Shown here: positions 15,860-25,141 of the stretch, in pieces
Layout: each line of letters opens with the position of its first letter
Position numbering within the stretch: position 1 is the first letter of the stretch
Source: Nitrospinota bacterium
GTDB lineage: Bacteria; Nitrospirota; Nitrospiria; Nitrospirales; UBA8639
Direction: 5' to 3'
Length of the DNA: 38,842 nt
Assembly (NCBI GenBank): GCA_022572725.1
Contig: JACZVJ010000017.1
Coordinates: forward strand, 1-38,842
Translations under genes and position numbers: made by a program
Notes under the pieces: generated by a model
What the model saw: only the letters and a program-made list of their open reading frames with translations
Database searches by the model: none
What the model was told of the DNA's origin: nothing

Positions 15860-16711
15860 ATGACTAGCCAACCATCAGCCTGCATCGAAAGAACACCTAG
15901 AGCTTTTGACTTTCGCAACGCAACTCTTTTTGGCGTGCTTACCCCGGTAACGCTTATTGGGGTTCCAACCTTTGCGTACTTTTATGACTACACCTGGGTT
16001 GACTGGTCGTTGTTTGCGGCCCTGTACGTTGTCACTGGTCTGGGGATTACCGTGGGGTACCATCGGCTCTTAGCTCATAGGAGTTTCACTTGCCCTGATT
16101 GGGTGAAGGCCGCTTTATTAATAGCGGGAGGGTGGGCACTGGAAAATTCTGTTCTTAAATGGGCTGCGGACCATATCCGCCATCACGCACGATGTGACCA
16201 GGAGGACGACCCATACAACGCCAAACTTGGATTTTGGCACAGCCATTGTGGTTGGCTGTTCCGGATAGATCCCCACCGTGATGAGAAATATGCCTCTCGG
16301 CTGAAGCAGGACCGAATAGTCATGTGGCAGCACAAGTATTATTTGCCTATAGTGCTCTCTGGGTTGGCTCTTCCTTTCATCGTCGGCTTCCTCTACAAGG
16401 GGTGGGTGGGGGGCCTTGGGTGCTTTCTTCTCGCCGGGGTCGGCCGGACATTTTTTGTCCTGAATTCCACTTTTTGCATCAATTCCATTTGTCACCTGTG
16501 GGGGGAGCAACCACACGGAAAAGAGAATTCAAGTCGTGATGGTTGGTGGGTTTCCCTGGTCACCTTCGGCGAGGGCTACCACAACTACCACCACAAGTAC
16601 CAGAGCGATTATCGAAACGGCCCCAAATGGTACAATTTTGACCCCTCGAAGTGGTTGATTTATTTTCTGTCCATGATGGGGCTGGCTAGCTCACTTCGCC
16701 GATTTTCATAA
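15860..16711 (+). CDS. acyl-lipid/acyl-CoA delta-9-type fatty acid desaturase
   Basis: 283 residues from ATG 15860 (AAGGGT lies about 10 bases upstream; TTG 15851 in the same frame is too close to it). Integral membrane di-iron enzyme that introduces a cis double bond into fatty acyl chains. The three histidine boxes are present: HRLLAH, HIRHH and HNYHH, together with further membrane helices (ALYVVTGLGITVGY; LPIVLSGLALPFIVGFL). GEGYHNYHH is the third box of stearoyl-CoA desaturase-like proteins. It likely adjusts membrane fluidity and needs oxygen and an electron donor not encoded nearby. It appears monocistronic. Confidence 0.92.
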   Translation: MTSQPSACIERTPRAFDFRNATLFGVLTPVTLIGVPTFAYFYDYTWVDWSLFAALYVVTGLGITVGYHRLLAHRSFTCPDWVKAALLIAGGWALENSVLKWAADHIRHHARCDQEDDPYNAKLGFWHSHCGWLFRIDPHRDEKYASRLKQDRIVMWQHKYYLPIVLSGLALPFIVGFLYKGWVGGLGCFLLAGVGRTFFVLNSTFCINSICHLWGEQPHGKENSSRDGWWVSLVTFGEGYHNYHHKYQSDYRNGPKWYNFDPSKWLIYFLSMMGLASSLRRFS

Positions 16712-17166
16712 CTTCCCAGAGGGAGGTCCCTTACTTTCCTGCCTGGTCACCCTTCCCTGCAAGATACGCATTTCTCCCTATTTTGGGAGAGGCCTGTGGT
16801 GTTCCCCTTCCAGAACCTATCATGATCGGCAACCAAGAAGGGCCCTATGCATACGTTTAAAAACTTAGTTGGAAATTGGTATAAGTGGATGAGCCTCAAA
16901 GAAGGGATTTGACTTTATGCCCTTATAATTAGAGCGACTACCTCTCCCTGTACTAGCATTTCATGCGCTGTTGAGCTAACCCTTCACTCCTTACCGGCAA
17001 CACCTGCCCCGCCCCCTCCTCGGACCCTGCATACGTATGCCCCCTCCCCCCTTTTGGGTAATTGACGGTACCATGGGTTGAAGTAGGACAATGGGGAACC
17101 TGTGTAATTAAGGCAAGGTCCCTAGGACTACGACATTTTCCTGGGCTATGACATGCAGGCTATGAC
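16712..17166. other. gene-free interval with a palindrome, upstream of receiver gene
   Basis: About 0.45 kb. Holds a perfect 12-base palindrome GCATACGTATGC at 17029-17040; half of it (GCATACGT) recurs near 16848. It is a possible binding site for a dimeric regulator. A hairpin TCTCCC/GGGAGA at 16773-16790 has no T-run and is not a convincing terminator. Confidence 0.35.
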
Positions 17167-17529
17167 ATGAAACGGGTTCTCCTTGTAGATGACGAAGTTG
17201 CGGTCCGCCGTACACTTCGAGCCATCCTCGAATCCCATGGGTATGCGTGCGAAGAAGCCGAGCATGGCGCTGCAGCCCTGACCTGGTTGGAAAAAGAACA
17301 TTTCGACCTCGTCGTTACCAACAATCGCATGCCAGTTCTGGGAGGTGTCGAGTTTCTCGAACGCCTTGCCAACAAGCCCGATCCCAAACCACCCGTCATT
17401 TTCTTCACCGGGGATATAAGCGAGGCTGAGAAAGAACGAGCTTTGAAAGCAGGAGCTCGAGCTGTGTTGGAAAAGCCCCCAATTTTCGGGGAAATTATCT
17501 CGGCCGTCACAGAGGCCTTGTCCAGTTAA
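17167..17529 (+). CDS. single-domain response regulator with Asn at the phosphosite
   Basis: 120 residues, one CheY-like receiver domain. Acidic metal-binding pair D8-D9 (LLVDDE), switch Thr in FFTGD and the conserved Lys in VLEKPP are all present. The position of the phospho-acceptor Asp (CheY D57, in the pattern S/T-D-x-x-M-P) is N52 in VVTNNRMP. A receiver without this Asp cannot be phosphorylated in the usual way and may act in a fixed state or bind partners phosphate-independently. No output domain and no histidine kinase adjacent. ATG 17167; ribosome-binding site not evident. Confidence 0.9.
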   Translation: MKRVLLVDDEVAVRRTLRAILESHGYACEEAEHGAAALTWLEKEHFDLVVTNNRMPVLGGVEFLERLANKPDPKPPVIFFTGDISEAEKERALKAGARAVLEKPPIFGEIISAVTEALSS

Positions 17530-18092
17530 CCTGGGGCCAAACCGACCTCAGAGAGCCTCCCAACATCGGGATTTCAAGATTCCCCTTCGTGAATTTCCTG
17601 TAAATTTATCCGGCCTATTTCCACATATTTCCTCCCTATTCAACGGAAGGAGGGAGTGTTTCTTGCCATAACCATAGGGATGGAGTAAGTTGTTTTGTAG
17701 GGCTTTACAGCAACATTTTCCAAATACCAACTGTCTATCCTTGAAAAAGGGGCACCATATTCCAAGTTCCCCGGTACTTCCTTTTTTGCCTCAACTTCCC
17801 TCGGCATTATCATACGAAATCGTTTACGAACTCCCGGGACCCAGCAGGTACCCTAATGGGTTTCCCTGACATTTCCCAAAGTCAGGACGTTTTTGCGCTA
17901 ATTAGAGGTCCCCTTTGGGCCAAGAAGCCGAAAGTCAAAAACCGAAAGAGATCAAGGGGAGTGCTGAAGGAAGTCTCACCGAGTTTTTCATTAGACCAAT
18001 TCCTTGTTTCACAAAGGGCCGTCCTGGTTTATCCCCTAAAAACGGACCCTGTAGGGTAACTCGCAATCCACCCAATTAAAGAGGGGCGTTGT
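17530..18092. other. gene-free interval upstream of aldehyde dehydrogenase operon
   Basis: About 0.56 kb with no recognised gene. A short hairpin CCTCC/GGAGG around 17624-17654 has no T-tract. The promoter of the aldehyde dehydrogenase operon should lie here but no good hexamers stand out. Confidence 0.35.
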
Positions 18093-19577
18093 ATGGATAT
18101 TTCTGGTCAAAACTTTATTGGAGGGAAATGGGTCCCTGCCAAATCGGGCCGAGTGTTTGAGAGCCGAAATCCTGCCACCGGTGAGCTCCTTGCGCAGTGT
18201 GCTGATTCTGGTCCCGAAGACATTGAGGCCGCGGTTGGTGCGGCACGGGAAGCTTGGGAATCCTGGCGTCGCCTGCCGGCACCTCGACGAGGGGAGATTT
18301 TGTTTCGGGTCGCCGACCGGCTCTTCCACGACAAGGAATCGCTCGCGCGCTCCCTCACGAGTGAAATGGGCAAAGTCCTGGTTGAAGGAAGGGGGGATGT
18401 GCAGGAATCCATCGACATGGCCTATTACATGGGTGGTGAAGGCCGCCGCCAGTTCGGCCATATCGCTCCCTCTGAGCTGCCGGACAAGTCCGCCTATGCC
18501 ATTCGAGAGCCATTGGGTGTGGTTGGTCTGATCACCCCCTGGAATTTTCCCATGGCGATCCCCGCTTGGAAGAGTTTGCCGGCACTGATCATGGGCAACA
18601 CCGTGGTGCTGAAGCCTTCGCCTGAAACACCCTTGACCGCCGCCCTATTCATGAAGGCCTTGGAAGAAGGGGGAGTCCCCCCTGGAGTCGTCAATTTGGT
18701 GATGGGGAGCACGCCAGATTTAGGTTCCGCCTTGGTCCGGCACCCGGATGTTGCCCTGATTTCTTTCACAGGGTCAAAAGTAACAGGGGGAAAAGTAGCG
18801 GTGGATGCTGCCACACATTACAAGCGCGTCGCCCTGGAAATGGGGGGCAAGAACGCCATTTTGGTCATGGATGACGCGGATTTGAATCTGGCAGTGGATG
18901 GAATCCTCTGGAGCGCTTTTGGGACGACCGGGCAGCGATGTACCGCCTGCAGCCGGTTAATCGTTCACCGGGCCGTGAAAGACCAACTGGTCACGATGCT
19001 GCTGGACAAAATGGCCAAGCTCCGTGTGGGCGACGGTCTCACCCCTGGGGTAGAGGTAGGCCCATTAATCAATCGAGCCCAATTGGAGCGGGTGCACCAG
19101 TACGTCCAAATCGGACAGGAGGAAGGTGCGCGGTTGCGGGTAGGCGGCCGCCAGTTAACAGAAGGGAACTGCGCCGCTGGCCATTTCTTCGCCCCCACGC
19201 TTTTCGATCAGGTCACGCCCGGCATGCGAATAGCCAAGGAGGAAATTTTTGGCCCGGTGCTGAGCGTCCTGGAGATCAAGAGCCTTGAGGAAGCCATTAC
19301 CTTAAACAACTCCGTGGAATACGGGCTATCGAGTTCACTATACACTCGGGATGTCAACAGAGCGCACCAAGCCATGCACGATCTTCGTACCGGTATCGTC
19401 TATATCAATGCCGGAACCATCGGGAGTGAAGTCCACTTGCCGTTCGGTGGAATTCGGGGTACCGGCAACGGGCATCGTGAGGCAGGGCAGGCGGCACTGG
19501 ACACCTTTAGTGAATGGAAGTCGATTTACGTGGATTACAGCGGACGCCTTCAACGCGCTCAAATTGACACCAACTGA
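18093..19577 (+). CDS. NAD(P)-dependent aldehyde dehydrogenase, probable aminoadipate-semialdehyde dehydrogenase
   Basis: 494 residues, full length. Oxidises an aldehyde to its acid via a Cys thioester. Landmarks: [18 protein letters not shown] (cofactor-binding Asn region), [23 protein letters not shown] (glycine motif), LEMGGKNA (general-base Glu) and [10 protein letters not shown] with the catalytic Cys; [10 protein letters not shown] and [12 protein letters not shown] follow. The start ATG 18093 has GAGGGG upstream. Family resemblance alone would allow succinate-semialdehyde, betaine or aminoadipate-semialdehyde substrates. The downstream VOC gene (19-base gap) and lysine/saccharopine dehydrogenase-like gene make aminoadipate semialdehyde from lysine most likely; that is inference. 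Confidence 0.88.
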   Translation: MDISGQNFIGGKWVPAKSGRVFESRNPATGELLAQCADSGPEDIEAAVGAAREAWESWRRLPAPRRGEILFRVADRLFHDKESLARSLTSEMGKVLVEGRGDVQESIDMAYYMGGEGRRQFGHIAPSELPDKSAYAIREPLGVVGLITPWNFPMAIPAWKSLPALIMGNTVVLKPSPETPLTAALFMKALEEGGVPPGVVNLVMGSTPDLGSALVRHPDVALISFTGSKVTGGKVAVDAATHYKRVALEMGGKNAILVMDDADLNLAVDGILWSAFGTTGQRCTACSRLIVHRAVKDQLVTMLLDKMAKLRVGDGLTPGVEVGPLINRAQLERVHQYVQIGQEEGARLRVGGRQLTEGNCAAGHFFAPTLFDQVTPGMRIAKEEIFGPVLSVLEIKSLEEAITLNNSVEYGLSSSLYTRDVNRAHQAMHDLRTGIVYINAGTIGSEVHLPFGGIRGTGNGHREAGQAALDTFSEWKSIYVDYSGRLQRAQIDTN

Positions 19578-19596
19578 TATCAGTGGGGAACCCGGA

Positions 19597-20193
19597 ATGG
19601 ACAACAAGGCCAGGCTCGAAAGGCTGGTGGACCATTTGACCCAGGACTACATCTCGCGAAACCGAGCGGCACAAGGACTCAGGGCGGTTCTGGAGGAGAC
19701 TGGGGTGGGACTCAAACCCGTGGTGGATCACATCACCATCCGCACCAAGCGTATTGATAGCCGAGCCGAAGAATTTGTCCAGCTTGGGTATACCTACTCA
19801 GATACCCTCGAGTATGGGGATTGGTTTGCCAAGGTCTATCGCGTTCCAGGGTTCCCCGCCTTATTTGTGGATCAAGCTTATGAAGACGCTCGGGGAGCGA
19901 CGAGTGTGATCCCAGGATGGGTCGAGAAATTTGGGGATCAAACTCTCCATCATGTGGCAATATTGGTGGAGGACATTGAGCGCGCCATATATCGACTTCA
20001 GCAGCAGGGGGTAAAATTCGCTGGGTCCATTGTGGGCGAAAAAGGAGGAGTGCTACGGCAGATCTTCAGCCTCCCTGAGCAAGTCAATGGAGCGCCATTC
20101 TCGGTCCTGGAGCTGACAGAGCGTCATGCAGGCTACCAAGGTTTCTCCCCACCACAGGCCGATGCCCTCATGCAATCCACGGTAAAAATTTGA
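19597..20193 (+). CDS. VOC-superfamily metalloprotein, possible 2-oxoadipate/alpha-keto-acid dioxygenase-like
   Basis: 198 residues from ATG 19597. An N-terminal helical segment (LERLVDHLTQDYISRN) leads into a two-module VOC fold. Likely metal ligands are His in VVDHITIRT, His in LHHVAILVEDIE and Glu in FSVLELTER, the His-His-Glu set of VOC oxygenases. The beginning of the fold (VDHITIRT...) is reminiscent of DUF1338/HglS enzymes, which convert 2-oxoadipate to 2-hydroxyglutarate in lysine breakdown, although HglS is much longer. It lies between an aminoadipate-semialdehyde dehydrogenase candidate and a lysine dehydrogenase-like gene. The exact reaction is not known. Confidence 0.75.
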   Translation: MDNKARLERLVDHLTQDYISRNRAAQGLRAVLEETGVGLKPVVDHITIRTKRIDSRAEEFVQLGYTYSDTLEYGDWFAKVYRVPGFPALFVDQAYEDARGATSVIPGWVEKFGDQTLHHVAILVEDIERAIYRLQQQGVKFAGSIVGEKGGVLRQIFSLPEQVNGAPFSVLELTERHAGYQGFSPPQADALMQSTVKI

Positions 20194-20291
20194 ACATGAG
20201 AAGTTATCACCTCAGAAAATACCCCATCACCTTCCCGAAATCGATTCTAGTTACTTCGGTTGAACTTGGCGAAATGCATCAATCACAATCT

Positions 20292-20326
20292 ACTCTCGCC
20301 CCCTCCGCGGGAGAGGGTGAGGGGGA
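20292..20326. repeat. REP-like G/C palindromic repeat, copy 1
   Basis: CTCTCGCCCCCT followed by GGGAGAGGGTGAGGGGG, an imperfect hairpin of the kind often repeated between genes. A related copy lies at 21668-21708. It separates the VOC and dehydrogenase genes and may form a stem in the transcript. Confidence 0.45.
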
Positions 20327-20359
20327 TCAACGAATGACCTCACCCGGTTCTTTATAACC

Positions 20360-21448
20360 ATGCCCACCGTCCTCATTCTTGGTGCCGGAAAAATCGGCTC
20401 GTTAATAGCCACTTTCCTGGCCGAGACCTCTGAGTACGCCGTCCATCTAGGCGATATTGAACCCCATGCGCCAACCCAAGTCTCGCACCAACTGGTCGGG
20501 CAGGGAATTAAAGAAGCAGTCCTCGACGCGACTGATCCCAAAGAATTGGAGAAGTATATCCAAGCGAACCACCCGGACGTGGTTATTTCGAGTCTCCCCT
20601 ATTACTGCAACCCCACGGTCGCGGAAGTTGCCCGTCGGTGTGACATCCACTATTTTGATCTTACGGAAGACATCGAGGTCACCAACCGAATCCAGGAAAT
20701 CAGTGTCGGGGGTCAACGAGCCTTTGTCCCACAATGCGGGCTCGCCCCTGGATTCATCAGTATTGTGGCCAATGAGTTAATGACCCATTTTGATTCCCTG
20801 GACACGGTGAAAATGCGGGTGGGGGCCTTACCCATCAACCCCAGTAACGTCTTGAAGTATTCCCTGACCTGGTCAACCGACGGCCTAATCAACGAATACG
20901 GAAATGTATGCTACGGGATTGAAGGGGGGGTCAAAATACCCCTCTTACCTTTGGAGGGGCACGAAACCATTGAGGTGGATGGCCTCCTGTATGAAGCTTT
21001 CAACACCTCGGGGGGGTTGGGCACCTTAGCTGATACTTACACCGGCAAAGTGCAGACGATGAACTACAAGACCCTTCGGTATCCTGGCCATTGTGAAAAG
21101 ATCCAATTCCTCATGAATGATCTCAAACTGAACAAGCAACGGGAGATCTTAAAACACATCCTGGAAAATGCCATCCCGAAAACCTTACAGGATGTCGTGC
21201 TGATTTATGTCGCCGTGATCGGAAGGAAGGGCGGGGAGCTCCTGGAAGAAAACTACGTCAAAAAGATTTACCCCCAAACGATCTCGGGAAAGATATGGTC
21301 GGCCATTCAGGTCACGACTGCTGCAAGTCTCTGTAGCGTCGTCGATTTAGTTTTCGCCAACCCTATCCAGCATCAAGGTTTCATTACTCAAGAAACGTTT
21401 TCCTTGCAGAGCATCCTGTCGAACCGGTTTGGAAAATATTTTGTCTGA
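20360..21448 (+). CDS. saccharopine dehydrogenase-family protein, probable lysine 6-dehydrogenase
   Basis: 362 residues, close to bacterial lysine 6-dehydrogenases (about 380) and shorter than full saccharopine reductase. N-terminal Rossmann loop VLILGAGKIGSLIATFLA, then VISSLPYYCNPTVAEVARRC, YFDLTED and VPQCGLAPGFISIVANEL, the typical substrate-side signature of this family. It would oxidise the epsilon-amino group of lysine (or saccharopine) to give aminoadipate semialdehyde/piperideine carboxylate, the substrate of the upstream aldehyde dehydrogenase. It is separated from the VOC gene by 166 bases containing a REP-like repeat. No clear Shine-Dalgarno before ATG 20360. Substrate is inference. 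Confidence 0.82.
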   Translation: MPTVLILGAGKIGSLIATFLAETSEYAVHLGDIEPHAPTQVSHQLVGQGIKEAVLDATDPKELEKYIQANHPDVVISSLPYYCNPTVAEVARRCDIHYFDLTEDIEVTNRIQEISVGGQRAFVPQCGLAPGFISIVANELMTHFDSLDTVKMRVGALPINPSNVLKYSLTWSTDGLINEYGNVCYGIEGGVKIPLLPLEGHETIEVDGLLYEAFNTSGGLGTLADTYTGKVQTMNYKTLRYPGHCEKIQFLMNDLKLNKQREILKHILENAIPKTLQDVVLIYVAVIGRKGGELLEENYVKKIYPQTISGKIWSAIQVTTAASLCSVVDLVFANPIQHQGFITQETFSLQSILSNRFGKYFV

Positions 21449-21845
21449 GAAAAAACCTCCGCACACGCTTCGCACCCTTTTCGGCCTTTCCCAGTTTACC
21501 CTTCGGCTTGGAAACCAGTGAGAAAAAACGACTCTTCCAAAAATTGAAAGGGTATCACGTGCCGATTTCCCTGCCTTTGTCTCACAGATGAACCTTCTTG
21601 AAACCCTACCTTCGTAAGCCAATGAAGCCGGTCCGAGGCCCCGTGACGGAAAGAAGCCTCCTCATTTTCCTCGCCCCCATTGGGGTGGGGAGGTGAAGGT
21701 GAGGGGGGAAGTTCCTTGGAAGGAGAGATCTAGGGGATGTAGACCCCGAGCCGTCCATTAAAGGCCAACCATGGCCCAAGAGGAATCTCATAGCTCTTCC
21801 CCATGGATAGGTCGGTGATCCTCAATTCCTCTATATTCTGGAAAT
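21449..21845. other. gene-free interval with REP-like repeat
   Basis: About 0.4 kb between convergent genes; contains the second REP-like repeat and otherwise nothing recognised. Confidence 0.4.
21668..21708. repeat. REP-like G/C palindromic repeat, copy 2
   Basis: CCTCGCCCCCATTGGGG continuing to GGTGAGGGGGG, similar in design and sequence to copy 1 at 20292-20326, with a slightly longer middle. Confidence 0.42.
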
Positions 21846-22247
21846 TTACTGTATTGGCTGGCGGGCTTGGAGCAAAAAGGCTTGGCCGGAGGTGAAGACG
21901 AATTCGCAGTGCGTCGCTTTTTTAGGGATAGGATGGAGGGCTTTAACCTCGGTTACTTCCCCTGGCGATAAAACCCGAGAATCAAGTACCCCTGGATGTT
22001 CGGTCAACAGTGCCCCCTGGCGGTTGCGATAGGTCACGTCAACTGCCAAATCCTCAATTGTCAACGTGGAAATGTTTTTGACTTGCCCCAAAATTTCCAC
22101 CAGACCCCGTGTCACATCTCGATGGCATTCAACAGACACGAATTCCAGGGCATCTGATTTAGCCAAGGAGTTGGATGGGAAAAATAAAAAACTCAGCCCT
22201 ACTGCCATGAGCAAGCACTTGCCCCACAACCACTGGTTTCTCATCAT
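21846..22247 (-). CDS. exported FxLYD-like domain protein
   Basis: 133 residues from ATG 22247, set by TAGGAG upstream; an in-frame extension to 22382 has no such site. A signal peptide (KCLLMAVGLSFLFFPSNSLA, cleavage near SLAKS) is followed by one immunoglobulin-like beta domain of the FxLYD type: LEFVSVECHRDVTRGLVEILGQVKNIS, then TIEDLAVDVTYRNRQGALL and LSPGEVTEVKAL. Such domains occur in extracytoplasmic proteins with no enzymatic role. Two Cys residues (VECHR, THCEF) may form a disulfide. Function unknown. Confidence 0.75.
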   Translation of the reverse strand: MMRNQWLWGKCLLMAVGLSFLFFPSNSLAKSDALEFVSVECHRDVTRGLVEILGQVKNISTLTIEDLAVDVTYRNRQGALLTEHPGVLDSRVLSPGEVTEVKALHPIPKKATHCEFVFTSGQAFLLQARQPIQ

Positions 22248-22530
22248 GGAATGACTCCTACAGAAATTCTGCATCTCCCGTTCACACCGCTTGGCGTTGA
22301 TTGAATGTTGGAATGAAGCCGGGGTTGTCGCCAGCAGATTGACCGCATTATGAGGAGATTGCTCCAAATCTAGCAAGTTCATCTCTCCTCAGCTTGCTAG
22401 GCGTTTGACTTTATTTGCTTCGCCTTTCATGATCCCCCCAACCCCGTCTCGATTTCCTATGAAGGAAAGTCCCCCGTTATGAGGGCCAATCGGTTAGATT
22501 ATCCCACACACAGGTGCGAGGACTCCTTCA

Positions 22531-23232
22531 ATGACGAGCAATCAATCTTCTGAAGAGCAGGAGGCATTAAAAAAAACTGCCAGTGAGGCGGCATTGCAGT
22601 TCATACGCGACGGGGACGTCGTCGGGTTGGGGACGGGCTCTACGGTCCGTTATCTGTTGCTGGCCTTAGGAGAGCGGGTCAAATCGGGGTTTCGGGTGCA
22701 GGGGGTCCCAACCTCCAAGGCCACTGCGGAACTCGCTCGCAGTTTGGGAATTCCTCTCCTTCCCGAGGAGGAGAATTGGCCCATTGAAGTCGCGATTGAC
22801 GGGGCGGACCAGATCGATGTCAATTTCAGTTTAATCAAAGGTGGTGGCGGCGCGCTTTTGCGGGAGAAAATTGTGGCGGCCGCGGCCCGCCGGTTTATTG
22901 TGATTGTAGATTCTGGGAAATGCTTATCGTGCCTGGGGCATCCCATGCCGGTTCCCGTTGAGGTCAATCGTTTTGGTTGGCGGAGCACCGCCCAACGGAT
23001 TAGAGAGCTGGGTTGGGAGGGAAAAATCCGGAAACGAAATGGAGAAGTCTTTCTCACTGATGGCAACCATTATATCTTGGATGTGGAGATTGAGCGCATT
23101 GAGGACCCAGCCAAGGTGGAAACCCAACTGAACCTCATTCCAGGGGTTGTCGAAAACGGTCTGTTCGTGGGCCGAACCCACACCCTTATTGTTGGAACAG
23201 CCAATGGAGTGGAAATCCGCCGGGCCCCATAG
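22531..23232 (+). CDS. rpiA: ribose-5-phosphate isomerase A
   Basis: 233 residues, full length. Interconverts ribose-5-phosphate and ribulose-5-phosphate in the pentose phosphate pathway. Motifs: GLGTGSTVRYLL phosphate loop, VPTSKATAELA, AIDGADQIDVNFSLIKGGGGALLREKIV containing the catalytic Asp and Glu region, and VDSGKCLSCLG with the conserved Lys. The C-terminal GVVENGLFVGR is also typical. GAGGA lies about 8 bases before ATG 22531. Converges with pgi and belongs to a sugar-phosphate neighbourhood with tkt. Confidence 0.95.
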   Translation: MTSNQSSEEQEALKKTASEAALQFIRDGDVVGLGTGSTVRYLLLALGERVKSGFRVQGVPTSKATAELARSLGIPLLPEEENWPIEVAIDGADQIDVNFSLIKGGGGALLREKIVAAAARRFIVIVDSGKCLSCLGHPMPVPVEVNRFGWRSTAQRIRELGWEGKIRKRNGEVFLTDGNHYILDVEIERIEDPAKVETQLNLIPGVVENGLFVGRTHTLIVGTANGVEIRRAP

Positions 23233-23321
23233 CGGTCAGCGAGCCCTCTCCAAGGTCGGAGCCACATTGCCCCCTCATAGATTATTATATTTTCCCCAAC
23301 GAATGGTCGTAGGGAAAAGAC

Positions 23322-24962
23322 TTAGTCCGCCGAACGAAGGCGGAGGTAGCGACGAAGCAGGATGTTCGTGGAACTGTCATGCTCCAGCTTCGGCTCAACA
23401 TGGTTCGCCAACTCTTGGCTGATCCGGTTGGCCAACATCTTTCCCAATTCCACCCCCCATTGATCGAAGGAGTTGATGTTCCAGATCGTTCCCTGGACGA
23501 ACACCTTGTGTTCATACAGGGCAATGAGCTTGCCCAGCATTTCCGGGGTGAGTTTCGCAGCAAGGATTGTATTTGTCGGGTGGTTTCCTTCGAATGTTCG
23601 GTGGGGAACCAGTGAAGCTGGTACGCCTTCGGCTTCGACTTCTTTGGACGTTTTCCCAAAAGCCAACGCCTCGGTTTGGGCGAAGAAATTGGCCATGAGC
23701 AGGTTATGGTGGGGGCCAAGGGGATTCGTGGACTGACAGAAGCCGATAAAGTCGCAGGGGATTAGCCGGGTGCCCTGATGAATTAACTGATAGTAGGCGT
23801 GCTGGCCATTCGTCCCGGGCTGCCCCCAGATAATCGGGCCTGTATGATAACCAACAACATTCCCGTCGAGATCCACGTGCTTGCCATTACTTTCCATGTC
23901 CAGTTGTTGCAAATAAGCGCTCAGCCGCCACAGGTATTGGTCATAGGGAAGAATGGCGTGAGTCTCAGCCTCAAAGAAGTTGATGTACCAAATGCCAATG
24001 AGACCTAAAAGAACAGGCAGGTTTTTTTCAAAGGGAGTGGTTCGAAAATGCTCATCCATCGCCTGGAACCCGGAAAGCATCCCGCGGAATTGGTCCGGGC
24101 CGATCCCAATCATCAGTGACAGACCTATGGCGGAGTCGTAGGAATAGCGCCCTCCCACCCAATCCCAGAACTCGAACATGTTGGCTGTATCGATTCCGAA
24201 CTTCGCGACCTCCTCCCCGTTGGTAGAGACCGCGACAAAATGCTTCGCCACAGCTTTTTTGTCACCAAGGGCTTTGAGGCACCAGTCACGTGCGGTTTGG
24301 GCATTGGTAAGCGTTTCGAGGGTAGTGAAGGTTTTGGAACAGACAGCGAACAGGGTCTCAGCGGGGTCGAGGTCCCGTGTGGCTTCGGCGATATCCGTTC
24401 CGTCAATGTTGGAGACGAACCGAACGGTCAAGTTCCTATCGCTATAATGCTTGAGTGCCTCATAGGCCATCATGGGACCAAGGTCGGAACCCCCAATTCC
24501 GATGTTGACGACGTTTCGTATACGCTTCCCGGTATAACCTTTCCAATCCCCGCTCCGTACTCGATTGGCGAAGTCGGCCATTTTATCGAGAACCGCGTGC
24601 ACTTCCGGAACCACGTTCGCTCCATCCACAAGGATAGAAGCGTCTTTGGGTGCACGGAGAGCCACATGAAGAACGGCGCGCTGTTCGGTGATGTTGATTT
24701 TCTCTCCACGAAACATAGCCTCGATGCGTGCCCGTATGCCTGAGGTCTCAGCCAGATTGAGCAAAAGCCTCAGGGTTTCATCGGTGATCCGGTTTTTGGA
24801 GTAATCCAAATAAATGCCGAGCCCCTCAACCGACAAGCGCTCTGCCCGATGAGGATCTTCTGCGAATAATGACCGGAGATGCAGGTCCTTAATCTTATGA
24901 TAATGATCTTGAAGGGCTTTCCAAGCAGGTCGTTGGGTGAGCGGGATAATGTTAGCGGCCAT
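23322..24962 (-). CDS. pgi: glucose-6-phosphate isomerase
   Basis: 546 residues, the bacterial long form. Interconverts glucose-6-phosphate and fructose-6-phosphate. Signatures: [35 protein letters not shown] (phosphate-binding Ser/Thr), [14 protein letters not shown] (family signature 1) and [10 protein letters not shown] (signature 2, with catalytic Lys). In the segment that usually reads WGEPGTNGQH, this protein has [10 protein letters not shown]: Gln where E. coli has its catalytic Glu355. The rest of that segment is normal. ATG 24962 has AGGAGGT upstream. Followed on the same strand upstream by a histidine phosphatase gene. Confidence 0.93.
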   Translation of the reverse strand: MAANIIPLTQRPAWKALQDHYHKIKDLHLRSLFAEDPHRAERLSVEGLGIYLDYSKNRITDETLRLLLNLAETSGIRARIEAMFRGEKINITEQRAVLHVALRAPKDASILVDGANVVPEVHAVLDKMADFANRVRSGDWKGYTGKRIRNVVNIGIGGSDLGPMMAYEALKHYSDRNLTVRFVSNIDGTDIAEATRDLDPAETLFAVCSKTFTTLETLTNAQTARDWCLKALGDKKAVAKHFVAVSTNGEEVAKFGIDTANMFEFWDWVGGRYSYDSAIGLSLMIGIGPDQFRGMLSGFQAMDEHFRTTPFEKNLPVLLGLIGIWYINFFEAETHAILPYDQYLWRLSAYLQQLDMESNGKHVDLDGNVVGYHTGPIIWGQPGTNGQHAYYQLIHQGTRLIPCDFIGFCQSTNPLGPHHNLLMANFFAQTEALAFGKTSKEVEAEGVPASLVPHRTFEGNHPTNTILAAKLTPEMLGKLIALYEHKVFVQGTIWNINSFDQWGVELGKMLANRISQELANHVEPKLEHDSSTNILLRRYLRLRSAD

Positions 24963-25141
24963 GACAACCTCCTGAGGCTGAAAGTTTGTCCCTCATTGAT
25001 TAAGGAAAAGAGTCAATCATGTCTGGTCATGCTATTCAACAAGCTTCACGACAATCGGCCGATATGCGATACCCGGTTCTCCGGCTTTTCTTCCCTCCGA
25101 GTGGGCAGAGTGCCGAGGTGAAGGCGCAAGGTGACAATCTG

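Noticed and set aside
16773-16790. TCTCCC/GGGAGA hairpin as terminator of the desaturase gene
   Set aside because: No T-tract follows and the stem is only six pairs.
24240-24743. 167-codon plus-strand frame inside pgi
   Set aside because: Antisense to a well-conserved enzyme, no ribosome-binding site and no recognisable family.
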